From Fontibacter flavus (GTDB lineage: Bacteria; Bacteroidota; Bacteroidia; Cytophagales; Cyclobacteriaceae), in NCBI RefSeq assembly GCF_042432905.1, contig NZ_JBHLWI010000040.1:66500-130499 (forward strand): 64,000 bases of DNA, read 5' to 3'. Below, one piece after another: positions 52,231-60,130 of this stretch. Under the pieces are notes generated by a model that had not been told where the DNA came from, ran no database searches, and saw only the letters and a program-made list of their open reading frames with translations. The translations under genes and the position numbers were made by a program. The stretch's first letter is position 1, and each line of letters begins with the position of its first letter.

Positions 52231-52551
52231 TTAAGACTGCTGGTCATGTCTTTTGGGAAGGTCAGGGTTAATAAATGTAAATCCACGAGCATCATTTCCT
52301 TCATAGAAATCTACCTGCATACCCATCAAAAACATATAGTGTTTTTTCTCAATCAGGACAGGAATGCCTTCGATTTCAAACTGTTGATCTCCCTCTTTTG
52401 GTTTGTCAAATCCTAAAAGGTAGGACATGCCCCCACAACCTCCGCCTTTGACACCCACACGGAGTGAATAATCCTTGGGGATGTTTTTGTTGGCAATGAT
52501 ATTTTTGATCTCTTTTTGGGCCTTTTCGGTAATTTGTATAGGAACTAGCAT
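52231..52551 (-). CDS. HesB/IscA-like A-type iron-sulfur protein lacking the C-terminal Cys pair
   Basis: A 106-residue protein with the A-type carrier fold: ITEKAQKEIKNII, LRVGVKGGGCGGMSYLLGFD (in part), and GFTFINPD. Typical IscA/ErpA proteins have three Cys, with the last two in a C-terminal CGCG. Here only Cys39 is present and the tail reads NPDLPKRHDQQS. The reading frame is intact to the stop, so this is a real variant and not a visible frameshift. It converges with the gene above. Confidence 0.88.
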   Translation of the reverse strand: MLVPIQITEKAQKEIKNIIANKNIPKDYSLRVGVKGGGCGGMSYLLGFDKPKEGDQQFEIEGIPVLIEKKHYMFLMGMQVDFYEGNDARGFTFINPDLPKRHDQQS

Positions 52552-52668
52552 GTCTAGTAAATGACGAATTGGATTTATAGGTTCAAATTTACTTTGAAAA
52601 AATATGAAAACTCAAAGTTTTTATCCCATCTAATATTTTTAGATATTCGGAACATAATCAAGATCAAT

Positions 52669-53190
52669 ATGGAATTCGTAGCAGATTTATTGAAAATAGT
52701 TTTACCCGCAGGATTGGTGATTTATGGCATGTATTTAACGGTCATGTCTTTTCTTAAAAAGGAAAGGGAGAAAATGGTGGTGGACCTGAAGACCCAGAAT
52801 TCACAGACCATTTTGCCCATCAGGTTGCAAGCTGGGGAGAGGCTGTGTTTGCTTTTGGAGCGCATTACCCCCAATAATCTTGTCAGAAGGGTCAATAGTC
52901 CTGAATACTCGGCAAGAGATTTGTACAGTACACTATTATACGAGGTCCGTGAGGAGTTTAATCATAATCTTTCACAGCAGGTATACTTCACTGATGAAAC
53001 ATGGGAAAGTGTCAGGAGAGGAGTAGAAAGCGTGATTACCTTGGTCAATACAGCCATGCAGGACATGCACGAAGAATCAAGGGGTATTGATCTGGCCAAA
53101 AAAATATTCCAATTGTCCTTAGATCAAAAAAACGATGTGATTCAACAGGCCTTGAAAAACGTTAAAGACGAAATAAGAGTTTTCTTTTAA
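52669..53190 (+). CDS. Membrane-anchored protein of unknown function
   Basis: A 173-residue protein with one N-terminal helix (residues 5-27, LLKIVLPAGLVIYGMYLTVMSFL) and a helical cytoplasmic body (ERLCLLLERITPNNLVRRV, TLLYEVREEFNHNLSQQVY, FTDETWESVRRGVESVITLV). The 36 codons upstream to 52561 look like noncoding AT-rich sequence, so ATG 52669 (MEFVADLL) is chosen. A family known from Bacteroidota only, as far as I can judge; function unknown. Lies 9 bp before the YkvA gene. Confidence 0.78.
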   Translation: MEFVADLLKIVLPAGLVIYGMYLTVMSFLKKEREKMVVDLKTQNSQTILPIRLQAGERLCLLLERITPNNLVRRVNSPEYSARDLYSTLLYEVREEFNHNLSQQVYFTDETWESVRRGVESVITLVNTAMQDMHEESRGIDLAKKIFQLSLDQKNDVIQQALKNVKDEIRVFF

Positions 53191-53199
53191 CTGGAAAGC

Positions 53200-53613
53200 A
53201 TGGGAACCTTTAGAGATAAATCAGTGGATTTTTTGTCCAAAGCAAAAATTCTCTATCAAGACAATGCCAACAGTATGTTGGGGGAAGATGGTAAACTCCA
53301 ACAGTTGATCAGTCAAGTGAAAGATAGGTTGGATGCAGTAGCACATAACCCAAAGGTTCAGTCTGCACTTGAACCCATCTTGATTTTTAAAAGGATGATA
53401 CAGGCGCATAGAATGGGGCAGTTTAAGGTCTCCAAAAAAACATTAGGCTTGATTGTATTGGGCTTGGTCTATTTTGTGACGCCGATTGATATTATCCCTG
53501 ATTTTCTCCCGTTGATTGGTTTCACTGATGACCTGTCTGTTTTAGTGGCTATTTTTAGTGCTGTTAAGCATGAAGTTGAGGATTTTTTGGAGTGGGAGCG
53601 AACCAAGAATTGA
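53200..53613 (+). CDS. YkvA family (DUF1232) protein
   Basis: A 137-residue protein with the DUF1232 core: LIVLGLVYFVTPIDIIPDFLPLIGFTDDLSVLV (in part VTPIDIIPDFLPLIGFTDD), likely a membrane-associated hairpin with conserved Asp residues. N-terminal 80 residues are helical. Function unknown. Confidence 0.88.
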   Translation: MGTFRDKSVDFLSKAKILYQDNANSMLGEDGKLQQLISQVKDRLDAVAHNPKVQSALEPILIFKRMIQAHRMGQFKVSKKTLGLIVLGLVYFVTPIDIIPDFLPLIGFTDDLSVLVAIFSAVKHEVEDFLEWERTKN

Positions 53614-53646
53614 GCTGACCTGTTTCATTTCCATACTATTTGGAAT

Positions 53647-54255
53647 ATGGAATTATTATTGCCCGAAATACCCTTGTTGGAACTCGTTGCTTCTGCCTAC
53701 ACTTATGAAGAGTACAAACAATTTACCCAAAGATTGATTAAAGAAGGTAGGACGACCGGAGAGGATCAGTCTGAAGCAATGCAGGAATATACGCGCATAA
53801 ACCTGCAAAGAATGAATCGCTGGGATAAAACTACCGTAGTCAGTGAATCTTTAAAAGCCAAAATACAAGCCATTTCCCAAGCTCAGACATGGATAATCTT
53901 TACAGAGCCTTGGTGCGGAGATGCAGCACAGACAATGCCTTATATTGTCAAGGCAGCATCTTATAATCAAAAGATTTCGATCAAAATCCTGTTACGAGAT
54001 GAAAACCCTGATTGGATGGATTATTTGTTTGGGAAGAATGTGAGAGGCATACCAAAACTGGTAGCCTTCGATGAAGAATTCAAAGAGGAGCTGTTTCAAT
54101 GGGGGCCACGACCAAGGGTTTTACAGGAAATGTTTATGGATTATAAAATGGATCCTCAAGGTGTTTCATTTGAAAAGTTTGTGGAATCAGTTCATCTTTG
54201 GTATGCTAAGGATAAAAACAGTAATTTGGATGCTGAGTTGATTGATTTGTTATAA
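53647..54255 (+). CDS. Thioredoxin-like protein with single active-site Cys
   Basis: A 202-residue protein with a thioredoxin fold in the middle: TWIIFTEPWCGDAAQTMPYI, ISIKILLRDENPDWMDYLF, and the cis-Pro loop VRGIPKLVAFDEEF. The active site is WCGDA, with one Cys (residue 90) in place of CxxC. No signal peptide, so cytoplasmic. A monothiol mechanism or a binding role is likely. Overlaps the next ORF's open frame but not its chosen start. Confidence 0.85.
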   Translation: MELLLPEIPLLELVASAYTYEEYKQFTQRLIKEGRTTGEDQSEAMQEYTRINLQRMNRWDKTTVVSESLKAKIQAISQAQTWIIFTEPWCGDAAQTMPYIVKAASYNQKISIKILLRDENPDWMDYLFGKNVRGIPKLVAFDEEFKEELFQWGPRPRVLQEMFMDYKMDPQGVSFEKFVESVHLWYAKDKNSNLDAELIDLL

Positions 54256-54259
54256 CCCT

Positions 54260-54976
54260 ATGAAAAAAATAGCTTTTATTTCAGGTACTTCAGGGCTGAT
54301 CGGCATGCAGCTGATGCATCAGTTGATCAAAGACAGCACCTATGATATGGTGGTGTCTGTAGGCAGGAGAAAATTAACCCTCAAGCATTCCAAATTAGTA
54401 CAGGTTGAAGGTGACTTGACCAAACTGGAAGAATGGGATCTTGAGGCTAAATTGAGATCTGAAGACTTGGGAGGGATAATGTTCCCTTTGGTAGAAGCTA
54501 TACAGAACAGAAAAGCGGAAATACATGCATTTTGTTCTTTGGGGACAACCATTAAGACTGCCGGCAGTCAGGCAAAATTTTACGAAGTTGACCATGATTA
54601 CGTGCTGAATTTTGCCCGTTGGACATTCGGTTTAGGAGCGAGTAAATTTTTATATGTGTCTGCAATGGGTGCAAATCCCCAATCTTCAATTTTCTATAAC
54701 AAGGTGAAGGGTGAAGTGGAAGAGGACTTAAAGGTAATTCCATTTGATTATCTGGGCTTGTTTCAGCCTTCATTGTTATTAGGGAATAGAAGAGAATTCA
54801 GGTTTGGGGAGGAAGTAGCGAAAATTGTCACCAAACCTTTGGTATGGCTCAAACTGGCAAAAAAATACAGACCTATTCATGATTATCAGGTCGCAAAGGC
54901 AATGATCTCTTATGCCAATCAATTGACTTACAAGAAAGTAGAGGTAATTCCATCCAAAGAAATGCAGAATTATTAA
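54260..54976 (+). CDS. NAD(P)-binding Rossmann-fold oxidoreductase (HTATIP2-like)
   Basis: A 238-residue atypical short-chain dehydrogenase/epimerase: MKKIAFISGTSGLIGMQLMH carries the TGxxGxxG nucleotide loop; FCSLGTTIKTAGSQAKFYEVD and FLYVSAMGANPQSSIFYNKVKGEVE (in part KVKGEVEEDL) hold the Tyr/Lys region in the modified form YNKVK. This resembles the HTATIP2/TIP30 family. Substrate unknown. The start is ATG 54260; the six upstream codons overlap the gene before. Confidence 0.85.
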   Translation: MKKIAFISGTSGLIGMQLMHQLIKDSTYDMVVSVGRRKLTLKHSKLVQVEGDLTKLEEWDLEAKLRSEDLGGIMFPLVEAIQNRKAEIHAFCSLGTTIKTAGSQAKFYEVDHDYVLNFARWTFGLGASKFLYVSAMGANPQSSIFYNKVKGEVEEDLKVIPFDYLGLFQPSLLLGNRREFRFGEEVAKIVTKPLVWLKLAKKYRPIHDYQVAKAMISYANQLTYKKVEVIPSKEMQNY

Positions 54977-54979
54977 GTG

Positions 54980-55432
54980 ATGATTGCAGTTATACAAAGA
55001 GTTTCCGAATCCGCTGTTAAGATTGATGGCGTTATCAAAGGACAGATAAGTTTAGGTTTGATGGTGTTGTTGGGAATAGAAGATGCGGATACAAATGAAG
55101 ATATTGAATGGTTGAGTAAGAAAATAGTGAACCTTAGGATATTCCCAGATGAGAATGGAGTCATGAATAAAAATATTCAGGATGCAGGTGGTGATATTCT
55201 CTTGATTTCCCAATTTACCCTTCATGCGAGTACCAAAAAAGGCAATAGACCTTCCTATATCAAAGCTGCTAAACCTGATTTTGCCATTCCGATGTATGAA
55301 AAATTCATATTGGCACTTGAACAGGAATTGGATAAGAAAATTGAAACTGGAGAATTTGGCGCTGATATGAAAGTGTCTTTGGTGAATGATGGACCGGTGA
55401 CGATCATTATTGATAGTAAGAATAGGGTGTAA
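54980..55432 (+). CDS. dtd: D-aminoacyl-tRNA deacylase
   Basis: A 150-residue enzyme that removes D-amino acids (and Gly from tRNA-Ala) from tRNA. MIAVIQRVSESAV, the catalytic SQFTLHASTKKGNRPSY and MKVSLVNDGPVTIIIDS (Gly/Asn-Xaa-Gly-Pro variant with DGPVT) are the hallmarks; here the GP motif is DGPVT as usual. The GTG at 54977 opens the frame; ATG 54980 matches the family start. A tandem heptamer repeat begins directly after the stop. Confidence 0.95.
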   Translation: MIAVIQRVSESAVKIDGVIKGQISLGLMVLLGIEDADTNEDIEWLSKKIVNLRIFPDENGVMNKNIQDAGGDILLISQFTLHASTKKGNRPSYIKAAKPDFAIPMYEKFILALEQELDKKIETGEFGADMKVSLVNDGPVTIIIDSKNRV

Positions 55433-55509
55433 ATTACCAATTACTAATTACCAATAATCAATCACCAATCACTAATCACTAATCACTAATAACCAATCAC
55501 TAATAACCA
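55433..55509 (+). repeat. Degenerate heptanucleotide tandem repeat, 11 copies
   Basis: The 77 bases after the dtd stop divide without gaps into 11 heptamers of the type ATNACYA: ATTACCA, ATTACTA, ATTACCA, ATAATCA, ATCACCA, then ATCACTA three times, ATAACCA, ATCACTA, ATAACCA. It ends 38 bp before the ModF-like start and fills most of the gap, so it may influence transcription or translation of that gene. Confidence 0.9.
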
Positions 55510-55547
55510 AATTCCAGTTTTGTGAGGGGTTTTTAAAAGATGCTGAG

Positions 55548-57020
55548 ATGACAAAGATTCTTTCCATTTGTAATGCCACGATCAGACATCTTGATAAAGT
55601 TGTTTTTGAGGAATTAGATTTTGAATGGGAGCAGGGTCAGTATTGGGCGATTATTGGAAGGTCAGGTGCTGAGCAAACTACTTTTTTGGAAACAATAATG
55701 GGAAAAACTTTGGTCACCAAAGGGGAGGTGGTCAGACCTTTTGCCGAGGCGTATCAAAAGGAAATGTCAAACCTTGGAAAGGTGAACTCTTTTAGGGATT
55801 TGATTGCTACTGTTTCCCAGCAATATACTTTTAGAAATAAATCCAACATCCAGAATTTTTATTACCAACAACGCTTCAATTCTATGGAGTCTGAGGAAAC
55901 TTCCACAGTTCTGGAATATCTCAGAAACGTTCCTCAGCATAACCCAGGTAAATGGACACTTGAAAAAGTGCTTCAACTCATGAGGCTTGAGACCTTAAAG
56001 CATAAATCGCTGATCAAGTTGTCAAATGGAGAAACCAGGAGACTGGCCATCGGAGTGGCTTTGATGAAAAACCCCAGTGTTTTACTATTGGATCAACCCT
56101 TGACTGGCCTTGATGCTAAAACCAGAGAAAGTTTTGATACTGTGATCAAGCAGATTATTGGATCTGGAATTCACCTAATGATGACCACCCATCGCCACGA
56201 AATTCCTGAAAGTGTTAGCCATGTGGCAGTTCTGGGGGAAAAAAAGATCATTAAAGTTTGTCCCAGGAAAGGTTTTGATCTCCAACAAGAGGATGAGCAG
56301 GGAATAATGGGCATTGACCAGAATATTTTAGCACAATTACTTTTGAAAAATGAAAAGGTTTATGCCAGCCCTATTGTAGACCTTAGAAATGTGACTGTGA
56401 AGTACGGAGAAAAGGTGATTTTGGACAGGGTCAATTGGACAGTGCTACCGGGTGAAAAATGGGTGTTGAAAGGAGAAAATGGAAAGGGTAAATCTACCTT
56501 GATCAGTTTGATTATTGGTGAAAATCCCCAAGCCTATGCCAATGATATTTGGTTGTTTGGAAGAAAAAGAGGGTCTGGAGAGAGTATTTGGGATATCAAG
56601 CAGAACATTGGTTTTGTTGCTCCAGAATTATCCAGGTTTTTTCCGGCCAATCAAACTTGTTTAAAGGTGGTACTTTCAGGTTTGTTTGATACCATGGGTT
56701 TATTCAGGAAGAATACAGATGAGCAGGAAGAGTTAGCGATAAATTGGCTTCAGCTATTTGGTCTGGAAAAACTAGCGCATAAATTGTTTAAACAAGTTAC
56801 ATTGGAAGAGCAGAGGTTTGTTTTGTTGGCCAGGGCCTTGATCAAGAGACCTTCCTTGTTGGTTTTGGATGAAGCCTCCCAAGGAATGGATGAATATCAG
56901 CGGGCTTTATTCAAGAGAATCATCGATCAGGTATGCTACATAACACATTTAACGTTGATCTATGTAAGCCATTATCAGGAAGATGTTCCAAAAGCAGTCA
57001 ATAAGGTTTTTCAATTGTGA
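55548..57020 (+). CDS. modF-like: ModF-like ATP-binding protein with two ABC domains, one site degenerate
   Basis: A 490-residue soluble protein of two ABC nucleotide-binding domains with no membrane part. Domain 1 (1-265): the Walker A is GRSGAEQTT (37-45), where Gln43 replaces the essential Lys and Glu42 a Gly; signature LSNGE (158-162); Walker B LLLDQP with Gln183 at the catalytic Glu; H-loop His215. Domain 2 (275-490): Walker A GENGKGKST (309-317), IWLFGRKRGSGESIWDIK typical of ModF, signature eroded to VTLEEQ (417-422), Walker B LLVLDEAS with Glu442, H-loop His475. ModF/PhrA proteins are linked to molybdenum uptake or repair, with no proven role. No molybdate gene is nearby. Confidence 0.88.
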   Translation: MTKILSICNATIRHLDKVVFEELDFEWEQGQYWAIIGRSGAEQTTFLETIMGKTLVTKGEVVRPFAEAYQKEMSNLGKVNSFRDLIATVSQQYTFRNKSNIQNFYYQQRFNSMESEETSTVLEYLRNVPQHNPGKWTLEKVLQLMRLETLKHKSLIKLSNGETRRLAIGVALMKNPSVLLLDQPLTGLDAKTRESFDTVIKQIIGSGIHLMMTTHRHEIPESVSHVAVLGEKKIIKVCPRKGFDLQQEDEQGIMGIDQNILAQLLLKNEKVYASPIVDLRNVTVKYGEKVILDRVNWTVLPGEKWVLKGENGKGKSTLISLIIGENPQAYANDIWLFGRKRGSGESIWDIKQNIGFVAPELSRFFPANQTCLKVVLSGLFDTMGLFRKNTDEQEELAINWLQLFGLEKLAHKLFKQVTLEEQRFVLLARALIKRPSLLVLDEASQGMDEYQRALFKRIIDQVCYITHLTLIYVSHYQEDVPKAVNKVFQL

Positions 57021-57055
57021 AAAACTTAATTGTGTCATATCTAAAAAGCTTTAAG

Positions 57056-57712
57056 TTATCTCAAATCTCTCATGTCTGTTGGAACGGAGATAATCTCTAT
57101 CAATGCCCCATCTCTTTTCAGTTTAATTCCTGTAAGATACATACCTCCAGCTGCGGCGGTGTCAATATTCCAATAATTACCATGTTCATGGTATTTAGCA
57201 TTTCCATCCAGTTGTGGGGTGTGTCCGATGATTTGAAGCTTTCCGATGTTTTGTAAAGGCTGTCTATTCCACAACAAACTGTATTTGTCCTGAGGGTCAA
57301 ATGGATTTCTTGCATTTGTGTTTAGCCCAGCATGGGAAATATAAACATTTTTATTTTCCCAGAATAAAGGCATGTTTTTTAACCAATCCAAATAATCCAT
57401 AGGATCCTTATTATCCCTTTCAAATTGTAGGAGTGTTTGATTTCCTCCATTCATCCCCCAATGGTTCGAAAAATCAAGCCCCTGAAGGAATTTTATCATC
57501 ATGCTTTCATGGTTGCCCATTAGAAACACAGTTTGACTCTTAAAAGCGAGTTGAAGTTCAAAAGCTAATCTGAGCGCCATTGGAGAGAAATTGCCCCGAT
57601 CTACTAGGTCACCAACCTGAATGAGTTTTTCGGTTTTTGGATCCCACCTTTCCAAAAGTTTCAGAAATGTATGAAAGCAACCGTGGACATCACCGATAAC
57701 AAATAAATTCAT
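57056..57712 (-). CDS. Calcineurin-like metallophosphoesterase (PPP-type phosphatase)
   Basis: A 218-residue protein with the full PPP metal motifs: FVIGDVHGCFHTFLKLL (Asp, His), QVGDLVDRGNFSP (Asp), FLMGNHESMMIKFL (Asn, His), and YISHAGLN and IGHTPQ (His). This is like bacterial Ser/Thr phosphatases PrpA and bis(5'-nucleosyl)-tetraphosphatase ApaH. It could be either; length and GDVHGCFHTF favour the PrpA-like group. The last base lies 36 bp from the end of the ModF-like gene (converging). Confidence 0.9.
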   Translation of the reverse strand: MNLFVIGDVHGCFHTFLKLLERWDPKTEKLIQVGDLVDRGNFSPMALRLAFELQLAFKSQTVFLMGNHESMMIKFLQGLDFSNHWGMNGGNQTLLQFERDNKDPMDYLDWLKNMPLFWENKNVYISHAGLNTNARNPFDPQDKYSLLWNRQPLQNIGKLQIIGHTPQLDGNAKYHEHGNYWNIDTAAAGGMYLTGIKLKRDGALIEIISVPTDMRDLR

Positions 57713-57911
57713 GTTTGAAAATATGTCAAATTTTGTCTATATATCTATTTCCCGAAGTTAAAAAGGATTTATTTTTCTTGGTTTTCGGGGTTAAAATTGT
57801 TATAATTAATTGAAAATCAGCTTTAATGGAAAACATTATTTTTTATCAAATGTTACCATAAAGTGAAAAGTCAATCGAAGTCTTATTTACCACTTTTAAA
57901 CTTGTTGATTT

Positions 57912-58490
57912 ATGAAAACATCCATCATTCTATTTGCTGCGCTCTTGATTATGTCTGCTTGCATGAGTCAAAGGGATTATATCGCAGAGTATGATTTCAA
58001 TTATTCAGGTAATTTCAAGCGTTACAAAACTTTTGGGTTTGTTGGAAATCCTTTTCCCAGTGATTCCCTTGATTATTACCAGACTATTGAAAATACGATT
58101 TCTACACGCTTGGGTTCTCAGGGTTTCCGGTTTGAGGACGAAAAACCGGATTTACTGATCAATTATAAGATTTTCCAGGACCCGGTCAAGTATAGGGGAT
58201 ATGATCAGCCTAATTTTGATTTTTGGCTGGACAGGCGGAGTGAAAATGTAGATATGGAGAAAGTGATGGAAAGTGATGATAGGGAAAAGGACGAAAATTA
58301 TAAAAAGGTCAAATATGTAGAAAACAACGGTATGTTGGTCATATTTGTGATAGACAATAAAAGAGGCAACACCATATGGCAAGGTTATACTGCTGCTAGC
58401 TTCGATTTGTTATCTTCCGATTCTCAAAGAGAACTGACCAGAGCCACATATCGTGTCATGGATCAATTCAGGATATTGACCAGGAATTAA
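57912..58490 (+). CDS. DUF4136 lipoprotein
   Basis: A 192-residue lipoprotein: signal peptide and lipobox LIMSAC (Cys17). The DUF4136 domain spans YDFNYSGNFKRYKTFGFV, TISTRLGSQGFRFEDEKPDLLINY (in part), NGMLVIFVIDNKRGNTIWQGY and the closing helix. Outer- or inner-membrane-anchored periplasmic protein of unknown role. Its stop is one base from the stop of the converging GH3 gene. Confidence 0.88.
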   Translation: MKTSIILFAALLIMSACMSQRDYIAEYDFNYSGNFKRYKTFGFVGNPFPSDSLDYYQTIENTISTRLGSQGFRFEDEKPDLLINYKIFQDPVKYRGYDQPNFDFWLDRRSENVDMEKVMESDDREKDENYKKVKYVENNGMLVIFVIDNKRGNTIWQGYTAASFDLLSSDSQRELTRATYRVMDQFRILTRN

Positions 58491-58491
58491 A

Positions 58492-60051
58492 TCAAAGCTG
58501 AAATTTGCCTTCTGCATCCATTTCATCAAGGTAATTTAAGCCGGCTTTCATTTGTACTGGCTCAAAATCCTGAAAAGCACAGGTGATTTTAACAGCATGC
58601 CCTTGATTGGGAAGCCATTTTAAAGCCAAAGGATTTCCGAACACATAAAGCTGACAATTTTTGCTTTTGAGCAATTCTCCAAGGCCTTCCATCACTTTAA
58701 GGTCAAGGCCAAAATTATTAACTGGTTTGACTGAAGGGATGTAAAGTGCTATGAGAAGGTTTTCAAATTGTTTGATATCTTCCCATGCCATGTCATGGAT
58801 AGTATTGATTTCAAAAGAGGGAGTGCTTTGATAATTGTCTATTTCTGTGAAAAAGGGATTGAATAATGGTGAAAACACCGAAACCTTGGCAAAAGATCGA
58901 CAATTGAAAATGTCAGTATCTTTGTTTTTGGAGATGGTAGAAATGTAATGCATGGCTAATTTTTCATTGAGCTTATCATGACTTTCCCAATCAAAATGGA
59001 CATGCTTTGTAAGCACTGTATTTTTTATTCCAAGCTTTTCTTTCAAGCTCATTATTCTTTCAAAAGATTTATCAATTTGACTGATTTCTCCTTTTTGGGA
59101 AATCATTTCAATACCCTCTGCAACATGTTCAGAAAAACATAAAAGATCATTACCTGCCAAAAAAGCCTCCAGTTCTAGTCTTCCAGGTTCAGGGAACATG
59201 TCACTTACGCTTTTCATGTTTAGGGCATCCGAAACCACAATTCCTTCAAAACCAAGTTCCTTTCTTAGTAGATCTGTAATAACTTCCCTGGAAATCGAAG
59301 CCGGAATGTTTTTACCTGCAGATAATGCCGGCGCTGCCAGATGACCGACCATTATTGTATCAACCCCAGCTTGAATCCCTTGTATGAAAGGGTAGAGTTC
59401 CTCCTCTAAGAGTTCTCTTTTGGATTTATGGAGGAAGGGCAGACCAAGATGGGAATCCACATCGGTATCACCATGTCCTGGAAAATGCTTATAACAAGCG
59501 CCAATTCCTGCTTTTTCCATGCCTTTATACATAGCCAAAGCAAATTTGCTGACTTTTTCCTTATCTGTACCAAAAGACCTGTAACCTATAACTGGGTTGT
59601 TTGGGTTTGAATTGATGTCCGCTACAGGAGCAAAATTGAGGTGGATTCCACAGCTTTTTAAATCTTTTCCTATTCGGTAACCTACTTTTTCCACCAAATC
59701 AGCATTTTCAACTGAAATTGCCCCTAGGCTAATGGCGTAAGGATACTGGGGAGTTTCTTCAATTCGCATTGCCAAGCCGTATTCTGCATCAATACTGATG
59801 AGTAAAGGGGTTTTGGATATTTTTTGATACCGATTGATCTGTACCAATAGCTTTTCAAGGGTATTTGAGTAATCGAGTTTTTCCTGTCTTTTTTCAAAAT
59901 TGGCAGCTGCTGAGTGTCTACTATGGAAAAAAGTGATTCCTCCTAAATGATGCTTTTGAATCAGTTGTTCCATGGCCTGAATATTGTCTTCAGTGTCATG
60001 GATAAAAGCTGCAGGCGAGAAAAACTGGCCTATTTTTTCCTTGAGGTTCAT
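58492..60051 (-). CDS. nagZ-like: Glycoside hydrolase family 3, NagZ-like beta-N-acetylglucosaminidase
   Basis: A 519-residue enzyme without a signal peptide, so cytoplasmic. It has the NagZ hallmark KHFPGHGDTDVDSHLG (residues 188-203), whose His and Asp form the unusual acid/base dyad, and the nucleophile Asp275 in IVVSDALNMKSV. SIDAEYGLAMR and NFAPVADINSNP are further GH3 features. Residues 340-519 are a C-terminal alpha/beta domain found in longer relatives. It should remove GlcNAc from GlcNAc-anhydroMurNAc or GlcNAc-MurNAc muropeptides. Last gene of the turnover operon; 79 bp after the permease gene. Confidence 0.9.
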   Translation of the reverse strand: MNLKEKIGQFFSPAAFIHDTEDNIQAMEQLIQKHHLGGITFFHSRHSAAANFEKRQEKLDYSNTLEKLLVQINRYQKISKTPLLISIDAEYGLAMRIEETPQYPYAISLGAISVENADLVEKVGYRIGKDLKSCGIHLNFAPVADINSNPNNPVIGYRSFGTDKEKVSKFALAMYKGMEKAGIGACYKHFPGHGDTDVDSHLGLPFLHKSKRELLEEELYPFIQGIQAGVDTIMVGHLAAPALSAGKNIPASISREVITDLLRKELGFEGIVVSDALNMKSVSDMFPEPGRLELEAFLAGNDLLCFSEHVAEGIEMISQKGEISQIDKSFERIMSLKEKLGIKNTVLTKHVHFDWESHDKLNEKLAMHYISTISKNKDTDIFNCRSFAKVSVFSPLFNPFFTEIDNYQSTPSFEINTIHDMAWEDIKQFENLLIALYIPSVKPVNNFGLDLKVMEGLGELLKSKNCQLYVFGNPLALKWLPNQGHAVKITCAFQDFEPVQMKAGLNYLDEMDAEGKFQL

Positions 60052-60130
60052 GATCGTCTTTGTGTTTAAGTCAGGGCACTCTAATCAAATAAGGGGGCAC
60101 TTTAGCCAATACAAATATGGCGTATTTGGA

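Noticed and set aside
55433..55509. Possible CRISPR or attachment site
   Set aside because: Units are seven bases with no unique spacers, so it is a simple tandem repeat.
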